From: Thermohalobaculum sp035513135
Lineage (GTDB): Bacteria; Pseudomonadota; Alphaproteobacteria; Rhodobacterales; Rhodobacteraceae
NCBI GenBank assembly: GCA_035513135.1
Contig: DATKCQ010000035.1
Coordinates: 1-7,323, forward strand
DNA length: 7,323 nt
Direction: 5' to 3'
Shown here: one piece after another, positions 1-6,032 of the stretch
Numbering within the stretch: position 1 is the first letter of the stretch
How the letters are laid out: every line of letters starts with the position of its first letter
Position numbers and translations under genes: made by a program
The notes under the pieces: model-generated
The model's input: only the letters and a program-made list of their open reading frames with translations
Told to the model about the DNA's origin: nothing
Databases searched by the model: none

Positions 1-1
1 G

Positions 2-463
2 GCGCTGGCGCGCACGGTGCGCCAGGGCTTCGCCGCGCGGCGGCGCCGCGCCCTGGCGCGGGTGGCGCTGCGCTGGGCCGGGCCGGTGGCCGCGGCGATC
101 GCCATCCTGGTCGGCGGCAACCAGTGGATCGAGCACCGCATCGAGCGGGCGCTGGTGGAGCGCGAGGCGCGCATCGCCGAGCTGACCGACGCGGCGGTGC
201 AGCAGGCGCTGGAGAGCGCCATGAGCGGCGAGATGGTGGCGGTGGCCGACGAGGATGTGGGCGGCACCGTCGCGATCACCCCGATCCGCACCTACCGCAG
301 CGAGAGCCGGCACTGGTGCCGCGAGTTCGTGGAGCGGGTGATGATCAACGGCGAGCAGGTGACGCGCTACGGCCTCGCCTGCCGCGAGCAGGACGGCGCC
401 TGGCACCGGGTGCAGACCCGCCTGCACGGCGACGCGCCGCCGCCCATCGGGCGGGCGCTCTGA
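2..463 (+). CDS. Membrane-anchored protein with C-terminal surface-antigen-like domain (5' partial)
   Basis: The frame is open from the first complete codon at position 2, so the gene probably begins upstream; the first in-window start is a GTG at 17, with no convincing ribosome binding site. Numbering from that GTG (148 residues): an Arg-rich stretch at 8-19, one hydrophobic segment at about 20-36 that looks like a membrane anchor, a charged helical linker at 38-66, then a domain ending in a pattern TYR..(W)CREF..NG....G.ACR..DG.W at 92-129, with Cys101 and Cys122. That pattern resembles the C-terminal domain of the 17-kDa/RT0821-type surface proteins of alphaproteobacteria. The upstream residues (ALARTVRQGF) and the single anchor would fit an anti-sigma-factor-like N-terminus outside the window, but that is inference. 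The basic side precedes the anchor, so the Cys-containing domain is likely periplasmic. It ends 355 bp before the transporter operon and is probably unrelated to it. No U-rich terminator follows it directly. Confidence 0.7.
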   Translation, partial: ALARTVRQGFAARRRRALARVALRWAGPVAAAIAILVGGNQWIEHRIERALVEREARIAELTDAAVQQALESAMSGEMVAVADEDVGGTVAITPIRTYRSESRHWCREFVERVMINGEQVTRYGLACREQDGAWHRVQTRLHGDAPPPIGRAL

Positions 464-524
464 CGGCTCCGCTTCGGCCCCGCCTGCACATCTCCACGAC
501 AGCAAGATGGCAATTCGACGCCGG

Positions 525-553
525 TTGACTCGGCGGCGCAAACGACCCACGAT
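525..553 (+). promoter_or_regulatory. Candidate sigma-70-type promoter for the transporter operon
   Basis: TTGACT at 525-530 matches the -35 consensus at five of six positions. With a 17-bp spacer the -10 would be CACGAT at 548-553, matching only three of six but including the A2 and T6 positions that matter most. Alphaproteobacterial promoters often have a good TTGAC and a poor -10, so this is plausible. Transcription would start near 560 and give a leader of about 260 nt. It is the best candidate in the gap, but the -10 is weak. Confidence 0.3.
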
Positions 554-598
554 CCGCGCCGCGGGGCGCCGGCGAGACCGCCGGGCGGCGCCGTTGAT

Positions 599-638
599 CC
601 GAGGACACCCGAGGACACCCGAGGACACCCGTGACCAC
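599..638 (+). repeat. 10-bp tandem repeat array (3 perfect copies plus a degenerate fourth)
   Basis: The unit CCGAGGACAC is repeated perfectly at 599-608, 609-618 and 619-628, followed by CCGTGACCAC at 629-638, which matches at seven of ten positions. The period is close to one DNA helical turn, so each copy would present the same face, as expected for a cooperative protein-binding array. Each copy also contains GAGGA, which resembles a ribosome binding site; the last one lies 5 nt before the GTG at 631. The array could equally be a passive slippage product. Confidence 0.9.
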
Positions 639-822
639 GGTATCCGCGAGCCGGTTGCGGCGGCGACGATCCGGCTTGCCGGCGCCGGCGCCGCACAACA
701 ATTCGGCCAACAATTCGGCCAACAATTCGGCCAACAATTCGGGGCGGCCGGCCTGCCAGCCGCACCGGCCCGCCGGGCAGATCAGGCCCGGCGGCTTTTT
801 GACGGAGGAAACGAATCCATGA
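631..822 (+). CDS. Possible 63-residue leader ORF with Asn-Asn-Ser-Ala repeats
   Basis: A GTG at 631 is preceded by GAGGA at 621-625 with 5-nt spacing. The ORF runs 63 codons and its TGA (820-822) overlaps the ATG of the binding-protein gene (819-821) in an ATGA junction. The product is Arg-rich at the start (residues 8-14), then carries four NNS units separated by Ala (residues 23-37), encoded by the 12-bp array, then a Pro/Gly-rich tail. It has no hydrophobic core, signal peptide or family resemblance. Its translation would cross the terminator hairpin at 770-800, so it could act as a regulatory leader or couple translation to the next gene. Against it: in this GC content ORFs of this length arise by chance, and the 12-bp repeat stays open in most frames. 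Whether it is translated is unknown. Confidence 0.25.
   Translation: MTTVSASRLRRRRSGLPAPAPHNNSANNSANNSANNSGRPACQPHRPAGQIRPGGFLTEETNP
697..742 (+). repeat. 12-bp tandem repeat array (3.8 copies)
   Basis: The unit AACAATTCGGCC is perfect at 697-708, 709-720 and 721-732, with a fourth copy of ten bases at 733-742. The AACAATT core is strikingly AT-rich against its surroundings. The period is divisible by three, so copy-number change would not shift any frame. Each unit contains AACAAT, which matches four of six positions of a -10 box, and alternates the palindromes AATT and GGCC. It lies in the leader just upstream of the terminator; its function is unknown. Confidence 0.93.
743..774 (+). promoter_or_regulatory. 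Possible antiterminator hairpin competing with the terminator
   Basis: GGCGGCCGG at 743-751 can pair with CCGGCCCGCC at 765-774, giving nine G-C pairs with one bulged C (769) around a 13-nt loop. The 3' arm includes 770-774, which are also the first five bases of the terminator's 5' arm, so the two structures exclude each other. This is the geometry of an antiterminator. Base composition is so GC-rich that such pairings can arise by chance. Confidence 0.3.
770..800 (+). terminator. Intrinsic (rho-independent) terminator in the operon leader
   Basis: A perfect 9-bp all-G-C stem forms between CCGCCGGGC (770-778) and GCCCGGCGG (786-794) with a 7-nt loop AGATCAG (779-785). It is followed by C and five consecutive Ts (796-800), the longest T run in the leader. 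It ends only 18 nt before the ATG of the binding-protein gene, and the ribosome binding site starts 4 nt after the T run. No promoter fits downstream, so operon transcription must read through it. This points to attenuation or to a leaky terminator that lowers expression. Confidence 0.7.
804..810 (+). promoter_or_regulatory. Ribosome binding site that fixes the binding-protein start
   Basis: GGAGGAA lies 8 nt upstream of the ATG at 819. It decides this start over the in-frame upstream extension, which stays open back to about 507. A signal peptide begins directly at this ATG, which agrees. Confidence 0.85.
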
Positions 823-2441
823 GTCTCCCAAGAAACCTTGCCGCAAACCTTGCCGCGGCCGCGCTCGCGGCGGTGCTTGCCGCGCCGCTCGGCCTGTCGG
901 CGCCCATGGCGGCCGCCGAGACGCCGGCCGACATCCTGGTGATCGCCACCCGGATCGACGACATCACCTCGCTCGACCCGCAGGAGAGCTTCGAGTTCTC
1001 GGGCTCGGACATCGCCAACAACCTCTACGGCTCGCTGGTCAGCTTCGACCCCAGCGACCTGTCCAAGGGCTATGTCCCCGAGATCGCCGAGAGCTGGGAG
1101 ATCTCCGAGGACGGGCGCACCTTCACCTTCCACATCCGCGCGGGGCTGACCTTCACCTCGGGCAACCCGGTGACGGCGCACGACGTCGAGTACTCGCTGC
1201 GCCGCGCCGTGGCGATGGAGAAGACGCCCTCGTTCATCCTCACGCAGTTCGGGCTGAACAAGGACAACATGGCCGAGACGCTGAAGGCCGTGGACGACAC
1301 GACCTTCCAGCTCACGACCGACCGCAAGTACGCCTCGTCCTTCGTGCTGAACTGCCTCACCGCGACGATCTCCTACATCGTCGACGCGCAGGTGGTGAAG
1401 GCCAACGAGGCCGACGGCGACTGGGGCAACGCCTGGCTGAAGACCAACTCGGCCGGCTCGGGCGCCTACCGCCTGGTGAACTGGAAGCCCAACGAGAGCT
1501 ACACCCTCGAGGCCAACCCCGACTTCTGGCGCGGCGCGCCGGCGATGAAGCGCGTGGTGGTGCGCCACATCGACGAGTCGACCACCCAGCGCCTGCTGCT
1601 CGAGCGCGGCGACGTGGACATCGCGCGCAACCTCAGCCCCGAGGACATCGAGGCGGTCTCCAGCATGGAGGGCATCGCGGTCGACGATGACCTGCGCGGG
1701 CGGATCATGTATTTCGGGATGAGCCAGAAGAACCCGATCCTCGCCAAGCCCGAAGTGCGCGAGGCGCTGAAGTGGCTGGTTGACTACGAGGGCATGGCGG
1801 GCTCGTTCCTCAAGGGCCAGTTCACGGTGCACCAGTCCTTCCTGCCGCTGACCTATCTGGGCGCGCTGGAGGAGAAGCCCTATACGCTGGACGTGGAGAG
1901 GGCCAAGGCGCTGCTCGCCGAGGCGGGGCACGCGGACGGCTTCGAGCTCGAGATCATCACCAGCACGGAGCAGGAATACGTCAGCGTCTCCCAGAGCCTG
2001 CAGAACACCTTCGCACAGGCGGGCGTGCGGGCCGAGATCACGCAGGGCACCGGCAAGCAGATTCTCGGCCAGTACCGCTCGCGCGATTTCGACATCTATG
2101 TCGGCGCCTGGGGGCCGGACTACCCCGACCCGCACACCAACGCCGACACCTTCGCGCACAACCCCGACAACGCGGACGCGGCGCAGCTCACAGGCAAGCT
2201 GGCCTGGCGGGTGGCCTGGGACATCCCGGAACTGACCGAGCGCACCGCGGCGGCGGTCGCCGAGTCGGACGTCGACACGCGCCGGCAGATGTATCTCGAC
2301 ATCCAGCGCGACTGGCAGAAGGTGGCGCCCTTCGCGCCGATGTTCCAGAAGATCGAGCAGATCGCCCGGCGCGACAATGTCGAGGGCTTCGTCACCGGCG
2401 CGGCGATCACCGCGGCCTACTACTGGACGGTGACCAAGTAG
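819..2441 (+). CDS. ABC transporter periplasmic substrate-binding protein, family 5 (peptide-type)
   Basis: This is the ligand-capturing periplasmic component of a dipeptide/oligopeptide-type importer, 540 residues, the usual size for the SBP_bac_5 (DppA/OppA-like) family. Residues 1-33 form a Sec signal peptide: Arg5, an Ala/Leu-rich core, and a cleavage-like MAAA before Glu34; there is no lipobox Cys, so the protein should be free in the periplasm. Family hallmarks are SLDP (51-54), YGSLVSFDP, the PEIAESWEISEDGRTFTFHIR block, GSGAYRL, NPDFWRGAPAMKRVV, and WGPDYPDP (431-438), a region where DppA-like proteins hold the Asp contacting the ligand amino group. The segment NPDNADAAQLTGKLAWRVAWDIPELTE (near 446-472) is a subgroup feature. 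The start is set by a strong ribosome binding site and the signal peptide. It is first gene of the operon, 4 nt before the first permease. Ligand is not determinable; the downstream dipeptidase favours a dipeptide. Nickel- or glutathione-type binding proteins belong to the same family. Confidence 0.93.
   Translation: MSLPRNLAANLAAAALAAVLAAPLGLSAPMAAAETPADILVIATRIDDITSLDPQESFEFSGSDIANNLYGSLVSFDPSDLSKGYVPEIAESWEISEDGRTFTFHIRAGLTFTSGNPVTAHDVEYSLRRAVAMEKTPSFILTQFGLNKDNMAETLKAVDDTTFQLTTDRKYASSFVLNCLTATISYIVDAQVVKANEADGDWGNAWLKTNSAGSGAYRLVNWKPNESYTLEANPDFWRGAPAMKRVVVRHIDESTTQRLLLERGDVDIARNLSPEDIEAVSSMEGIAVDDDLRGRIMYFGMSQKNPILAKPEVREALKWLVDYEGMAGSFLKGQFTVHQSFLPLTYLGALEEKPYTLDVERAKALLAEAGHADGFELEIITSTEQEYVSVSQSLQNTFAQAGVRAEITQGTGKQILGQYRSRDFDIYVGAWGPDYPDPHTNADTFAHNPDNADAAQLTGKLAWRVAWDIPELTERTAAAVAESDVDTRRQMYLDIQRDWQKVAPFAPMFQKIEQIARRDNVEGFVTGAAITAAYYWTVTK
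833..856 (+). repeat. 12-bp tandem duplication inside the signal peptide
   Basis: AAACCTTGCCGC is repeated perfectly at 833-844 and 845-856. It lies in the n-region/h-region boundary of the binding protein's signal peptide and encodes NLAANLAA (residues 6-13). It adds four residues without changing frame, probably harmless to export. It is the third distinct tandem repeat within about 260 bp. Confidence 0.9.
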
Positions 2442-2445
2442 CCGC

Positions 2446-3507
2446 ATGGCCGAGGCGGTCGCAGCGACCGGGCGGCGCGGGCGAACCGCGCCGCTCCTGC
2501 GTCGGCTGAAGGGGCTGGCGGTGGTCATCGTCTCGATGGCCATCACCATGCTGGGCCTGCTGCTGGTGACCTTCGTGATCGGCCGGGTGATGCCGATCGA
2601 CCCGGTGCTGGCGGTGGTCGGCGAGCGCGCGAGCCCCGAGTACTACCGGCAGGTCTACGAGGAGATGGGGCTCGACCGGCCGGTCATCGTGCAGTTCCTG
2701 TACTACCTGGGCGATGTGCTGCGCGGCGACTTCGGCATCTCGCGGCTGACCGCGCGGCCGGTCTCCGACGACATCTTCCGCGTCGTGCCGGCGACGCTGG
2801 AGCTGGCGACGCTGGGCACCATCATCGGCGTGGTCTTCGGCATCCCGATGGGCGTGATCGCCGCGGTCAACCAGGGGCGCTGGCCGGACCACCTGATGCG
2901 GCTGATCGGGCTTTTCGGCTACTCGATGCCGGTGTTCTGGCTGGGGCTGGTCGGGCTGCTGGTGTTCTACGGCATCCTCGGCTGGGTGGCCGGGCCGGGG
3001 CGGCTCGACGTGTTCTACCAGGACATGATCCCGCTGGTGACCGGCATGATCCTGATCGACAGCCTGATCGCCGGCGAGACGGCGATCTTCTGGAACGCGG
3101 TCAGCCACATCGTGCTGCCGGCCTCGATTCTCGGCTACTACTCGCTGGCCTATATCGGCCGCATGACGCGCAGCTTCATGCTCGAGGAGCTGGGCAAGGA
3201 GTACGTCACCACGGCGCGGGTGAAGGGGCTGGGAGAGGGCGCGGTGATCTGGCGCCACGCGCTCGGCAACGTGGCAATCCCGCTGATCACGGTGGTGGCG
3301 CTCTCCTACGCCAACCTGCTCGAGGGCTCGGTGCTGACCGAGACCATCTTCGCCTGGCCGGGGCTGGGGCAGTACATCACCGTGGCGCTGCTCTCGGCCG
3401 ACATGAACGCGGTGCTGGGCGGCACGGTGGTGGTGGGGCTCGCCTTCGTCGGGCTCAACATGTTCTCGGACGTGCTCTACCGGCTGGTCGATCCGAGGGC
3501 GCGATGA
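2446..3507 (+). CDS. ABC transporter permease, DppB-type
   Basis: This is the first of two inner-membrane subunits forming the translocation channel of the peptide-type importer. The protein has 353 residues, close to the family norm. Approximate membrane segments are 23-48, 117-142, 150-178, 220-238, 277-300 and 320-345. The block after the first segment (MPIDPV at 49-54, then YEEMGLDRPVIVQFLYYLGD and LRGDFGIS) is the classic DppB/OppB pattern. The cytoplasmic EAA loop, which docks on an ATPase, is at about 253-282 (YVTTARVKGLGEG...ALGNVAIPLI), followed by the conserved LEGSVLTETIFAWPGLG. The start lies 4 nt after the binding-protein stop with no clear ribosome binding site, so translation is probably coupled. 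Its TGA overlaps the next ATG (ATGA). No missing motif or frameshift is seen. Confidence 0.94.
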   Translation: MAEAVAATGRRGRTAPLLRRLKGLAVVIVSMAITMLGLLLVTFVIGRVMPIDPVLAVVGERASPEYYRQVYEEMGLDRPVIVQFLYYLGDVLRGDFGISRLTARPVSDDIFRVVPATLELATLGTIIGVVFGIPMGVIAAVNQGRWPDHLMRLIGLFGYSMPVFWLGLVGLLVFYGILGWVAGPGRLDVFYQDMIPLVTGMILIDSLIAGETAIFWNAVSHIVLPASILGYYSLAYIGRMTRSFMLEELGKEYVTTARVKGLGEGAVIWRHALGNVAIPLITVVALSYANLLEGSVLTETIFAWPGLGQYITVALLSADMNAVLGGTVVVGLAFVGLNMFSDVLYRLVDPRAR

Positions 3508-4412
3508 GCCTCGCCTGGAAGGAATGGCTGACCTCGGAGACGCCCGCCTCGCGGCGCCAGGCGCGGCTGGCGCAGCTCTATCTCAACTGGCTGAACTTCA
3601 GCGCGAACCCGCTGGCGGTGCTGGGGCTGGCGATCATCCTGGGGCTGGCGCTGATGGCCGTGGCGGCGCCGCTGATGGCCACCCACGACCCGCTGGCGCA
3701 GAACCTCGGCGCGCGGCTGCTGGCGCCGGGGCAGGGCGGCTACCTGCTCGGCTCCGACGAGCTCGGCCGCGACATCTGGAGCCGCATCGTGTACGGCTCG
3801 CGCATCACCCTGATGATCGTCGGGCTGGTGGCGCTGACGGCGCCGGTGGCGGGGCTGCTGGTCGGCACCGCCGCGGGCTATCTCGGCGGCTGGGTCGACG
3901 TGGTGCTGATGCGGCTCACGGACGTGTTCCTCGCCTTCCCCAAGCTGGTGCTGGCGCTCGCCTTCGTGGCGGCGCTGGGCGCGGGCATCGAGAACGCCAT
4001 CCTCGCCATCGCGCTGACCGCCTGGCCGCCCTATGCGCGCATCGCCCGGGCCGAGACGCTGACCATCCGGCAGGCCGATTTCATCGCCGCGATCCGCCTG
4101 CAGGGCGCGGGGCCGGGGCGGATCATCGTCGGGCACATCTGGCCGCTGTGCATCTCGTCGATCATCATCCGCACCACGCTCGACATGGCGGGCATCATCC
4201 TGACCGCGGCGGGGCTGGGGTTCCTCGGGCTCGGCGCCCAGCCGCCGCTGCCCGAGTGGGGCGCGATGATCTCGTCGGGGCGCAGGTTCATCCTCGACCA
4301 GTGGTGGGTGGCGACCATCCCCGGCCTCGCCATCTTCATCGTCTCGCTCGGGTTCAACCTGCTGGGCGACGGGCTGCGCGACGTGCTCGACCCGAAGAGG
4401 GCGGGGCGGTGA
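3504..4412 (+). CDS. ABC transporter permease, DppC-type
   Basis: This is the second membrane subunit, pairing with the DppB-type permease. The protein has 302 residues, normal for the family. It has the DppC N-terminal pattern: a short cytoplasmic tail, segment one at about 34-57 (NPLAVLGLAIILGLAL), then a periplasmic stretch with HDPL (61-64) and the signature LGSDELGRDIWSRIVYGSR (82-100). Further membrane segments are near 101-124, 145-180, 212-240 and 268-290. The EAA loop is at about 191-220 (ADFIAAIRLQGAGPGRIIVGHIWPL), where Arg198-Leu-Gln replaces the more usual Arg-Ala-hydrophobic sequence, followed by LGFLGLGAQPPLPEWGAMI. GAGGG at 3495-3499 precedes the ATG by 4 nt, and the start overlaps the upstream stop. 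Its own TGA overlaps the GTG of the next gene, so the subunits are likely made in fixed proportion. Confidence 0.94.
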   Translation: MSLAWKEWLTSETPASRRQARLAQLYLNWLNFSANPLAVLGLAIILGLALMAVAAPLMATHDPLAQNLGARLLAPGQGGYLLGSDELGRDIWSRIVYGSRITLMIVGLVALTAPVAGLLVGTAAGYLGGWVDVVLMRLTDVFLAFPKLVLALAFVAALGAGIENAILAIALTAWPPYARIARAETLTIRQADFIAAIRLQGAGPGRIIVGHIWPLCISSIIIRTTLDMAGIILTAAGLGFLGLGAQPPLPEWGAMISSGRRFILDQWWVATIPGLAIFIVSLGFNLLGDGLRDVLDPKRAGR

Positions 4413-5269
4413 GCGACCTGCTGCGCGTCGAGGACCTGTGGGTGCGCTTCTTCAAGCGCGGCGGCGGGGTGGTCGAGGCGGTGCGCGGCGTCTCGTTCGC
4501 GGTCGGGCGCGAGCGGGTCGGCATCGTCGGCGAGTCCGGCTCGGGCAAGACCATGACGGGGCGCGCCATCCTGCGCCTGATCCGGCCGCCGGGCGAGATC
4601 CGGGCGAAGCGCATCGGCTTCGACGGCACCGACCTGATGGGGCTGAGCGAGCGCGCCATGCGGCGCATCCGGGGCGAGCGCATCTCCATGGTCATGCAGG
4701 ACCCGAAATTCTCGCTCAACCCGGTGATGACCGCGGGCGAGCAGATCATGGAGGCCTATCGCCTGCACACCGGCGCGCCCAGGGGCGAGGCGCGGGCGCG
4801 CATGATCGAGATGCTCGAGGCCGTGCAGATCCGCGACGCCGAACGGGTGGCCGGGCTCTACCCGCACGAGGTCTCGGGCGGCATGGGCCAGCGCATCATG
4901 ATCGCCATGATGCTGGCGCCGGACCCGGACCTGCTGATCGCCGACGAGCCGACCTCGGCGCTCGACGTCACCGTGCAGATGAGCGTGCTGCAGATCATGG
5001 ACCGGCTGGTGCGCGAGCGCGGCATGGGGCTGATCTTCGTCAGCCACGACCTGAACCTGGTGGCGAGCTTCTGCGACCGGGTTCTGATCATGTATGGCGG
5101 GCGCATCGTCGAGACCTGCCGGGCCGGGGCGCTCAACGAGGCGCGCCATCCCTACACGCGGGCCCTGCTCGAGTCGCTGCCGCGGCTGGATCGGCCGAAG
5201 CCGCGGCTCAGCGTGATGCGCCGCGACCCGGCCTGGCTGGAGGAGCCGAGCGTCGATGCCTTCGCCTGA
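4409..5269 (+). CDS. ABC transporter ATPase, DppD-type, with short C-terminus
   Basis: This is one of two cytoplasmic ATPases that power import. The GTG at 4409 was chosen because it overlaps the permease stop (GTGA), has AAGAGGG at 4395-4401, and gives the standard N-terminus. The product has 286 residues. Visible motifs are Walker A GESGSGKT (41-48), Q-loop Gln97 (MVMQDPKFSLNP), ABC signature VSGGMGQ (155-161), Walker B LLIADE (175-180) with catalytic Glu180, D-loop SALD, and switch His213. The variant VSGG instead of LSGG keeps the functional Ser-Gly-Gly. The oligopeptide-type C-terminal HPYTRALL (247-254) is present, but the protein stops about 30 residues later. It lacks the Cys-containing GC.F.PRC tail of full-length DppD (about 327 residues). 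All catalytic residues are present, so it should hydrolyse ATP. It overlaps the next gene by 14 nt. Confidence 0.94.
   Translation: MSDLLRVEDLWVRFFKRGGGVVEAVRGVSFAVGRERVGIVGESGSGKTMTGRAILRLIRPPGEIRAKRIGFDGTDLMGLSERAMRRIRGERISMVMQDPKFSLNPVMTAGEQIMEAYRLHTGAPRGEARARMIEMLEAVQIRDAERVAGLYPHEVSGGMGQRIMIAMMLAPDPDLLIADEPTSALDVTVQMSVLQIMDRLVRERGMGLIFVSHDLNLVASFCDRVLIMYGGRIVETCRAGALNEARHPYTRALLESLPRLDRPKPRLSVMRRDPAWLEEPSVDAFA
5239..5245 (+). promoter_or_regulatory. Ribosome binding site for the second ATPase
   Basis: GGAGGAG lies 10 nt upstream of the ATG at 5256, inside the end of the first ATPase gene. It supports a start inside the preceding gene and hence the 14-nt overlap. Confidence 0.7.
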
Positions 5270-6029
5270 CGCCATCAGCGCCGAGGGGCTGTCCGTCGCC
5301 TTCGGCGAGGGCACGGCACGGTCCATCGCCGCCGACCGCGTGACTTTTCGCGTGGCCGAGGGCGGCTCGTTCGGGCTGGTGGGCGAGTCCGGCTCGGGCA
5401 AGACCACCGTGCTGCGCGCCATCGCCGGGCTGATCGGCGACTGGACCGGGGGGCTGACGGTGCGGGGCGAGACGCTGGGCCCGCGGCGCCAGCGCGGCTT
5501 CTACCGCACGGTGCAGATGGTGTTCCAGGACCCCTACGCCTCGCTGCATCCGCGTCACACGGTCGACCGGACGCTCTCCGAGCCGCTGCGCCTGCACCGC
5601 TTCGACCGGGTCGAGGCGCGCATCGAGGAGGGGCTGCGCGCGGTCGGCCTCGGGCCCGAGTTCCGCTTCCGCTACCCACACCAGCTCTCGGGCGGCCAGC
5701 GCCAGCGGGTGGCGATCGCCCGCGCCCTGATGCTCGAGCCGAGGATCCTGCTGCTCGACGAGCCGACCTCGGCGCTCGACGTCTCGGTGCAGGCCGAGGT
5801 GCTGAACCTGCTGGCCGACCTGCGCAGCCGGCGCGGGCTGACCTTCCTGCTGGTCAGCCACGATCTGGCGGTGGTCGCCCACATGTGCGAGGAGATCGCG
5901 GTGATGCAGGGCGGGCGCATCGTCGAGACGCTCGACGTGGACGCCATGCGGCGCATGGAGCCGCGCGAGGACTACACGCGGCACCTTCTGCGCGCCAGCA
6001 TGGGCTACGTGCCCGAGGAAACGGGGTGA
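5256..6029 (+). CDS. ABC transporter ATPase, DppF-type, with short C-terminus
   Basis: This is the partner ATPase of the DppD-type subunit. The product has 257 residues. Motifs are Walker A GESGSGKT (43-50), Q-loop Gln91 (QMVFQDPYASLHPR), signature LSGGQ (144-148) followed by RQRVAIARAL, Walker B ILLLDE (164-169) with Glu169, SALD, and switch His202. DPYASLHPR is typical of the DppF/OppF branch. The tail ends with EDYTRHLLRA, a degenerate version of the HPYTRxLL element, and the usual 50-70 residue extension with its Cys motif is absent. This makes it markedly shorter than E. coli DppF (about 334). Both ATPases have complete catalytic sets, so both sites of the heterodimer are probably active. 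A good ribosome binding site supports the start. It ends 3 nt before the dipeptidase gene. Confidence 0.93.
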   Translation: MPSPDAISAEGLSVAFGEGTARSIAADRVTFRVAEGGSFGLVGESGSGKTTVLRAIAGLIGDWTGGLTVRGETLGPRRQRGFYRTVQMVFQDPYASLHPRHTVDRTLSEPLRLHRFDRVEARIEEGLRAVGLGPEFRFRYPHQLSGGQRQRVAIARALMLEPRILLLDEPTSALDVSVQAEVLNLLADLRSRRGLTFLLVSHDLAVVAHMCEEIAVMQGGRIVETLDVDAMRRMEPREDYTRHLLRASMGYVPEETG

Positions 6030-6032
6030 GGG

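Larger units (their letters stand above)
464..818 (+). promoter_or_regulatory. Gene-free leader region of the transporter operon
   Basis: This 355-bp stretch separates the surface-antigen-like gene from the binding-protein gene. In order it holds a weak candidate promoter (525-553), a 10-bp tandem repeat array (599-638), a possible 63-codon leader ORF (631-822), a 12-bp tandem repeat array (697-742), a possible competing hairpin (743-774), an intrinsic terminator (770-800) and a strong ribosome binding site (804-810). All frames are largely open because of the GC content, so open reading alone is not evidence of coding. The layout suggests a regulated 5' untranslated leader of roughly 250 nt. 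I do not recognise it as a known riboswitch class. Confidence 0.6.

Noticed and set aside
594..622. Second promoter candidate using TTGATC at 594-599
   Set aside because: No acceptable -10 hexamer exists at 16-18 bp spacing; the positions fall in the 10-bp repeats (ACCCGA or similar).
599..742. CRISPR-like array
   Set aside because: The repeats are 10 and 12 bp, directly abutting, without unique spacers and with no cas genes nearby. They are simple tandem repeats.
507..818. N-terminal extension of the binding protein from an ATG at 507
   Set aside because: The frame is open by composition only. The extension would bury the signal peptide, contains the terminator, and the strong ribosome binding site at 804-810 supports the ATG at 819.
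345..2549. 734-codon open frame on the minus strand covering the leader and binding-protein gene
   Set aside because: It is antisense to a clear family 5 binding protein. Its composition (Arg, Gly, His, Val, Asp rich, no domains) is that of a shadow frame in GC-rich coding DNA.
3524..4408. Long N-terminal extension of the first ATPase frame through the DppC-type permease gene
   Set aside because: The stretch is an Ala/Arg/Gly-rich out-of-frame reading of the permease. The ATPase homology begins at the GTG at 4409, which has its own ribosome binding site.
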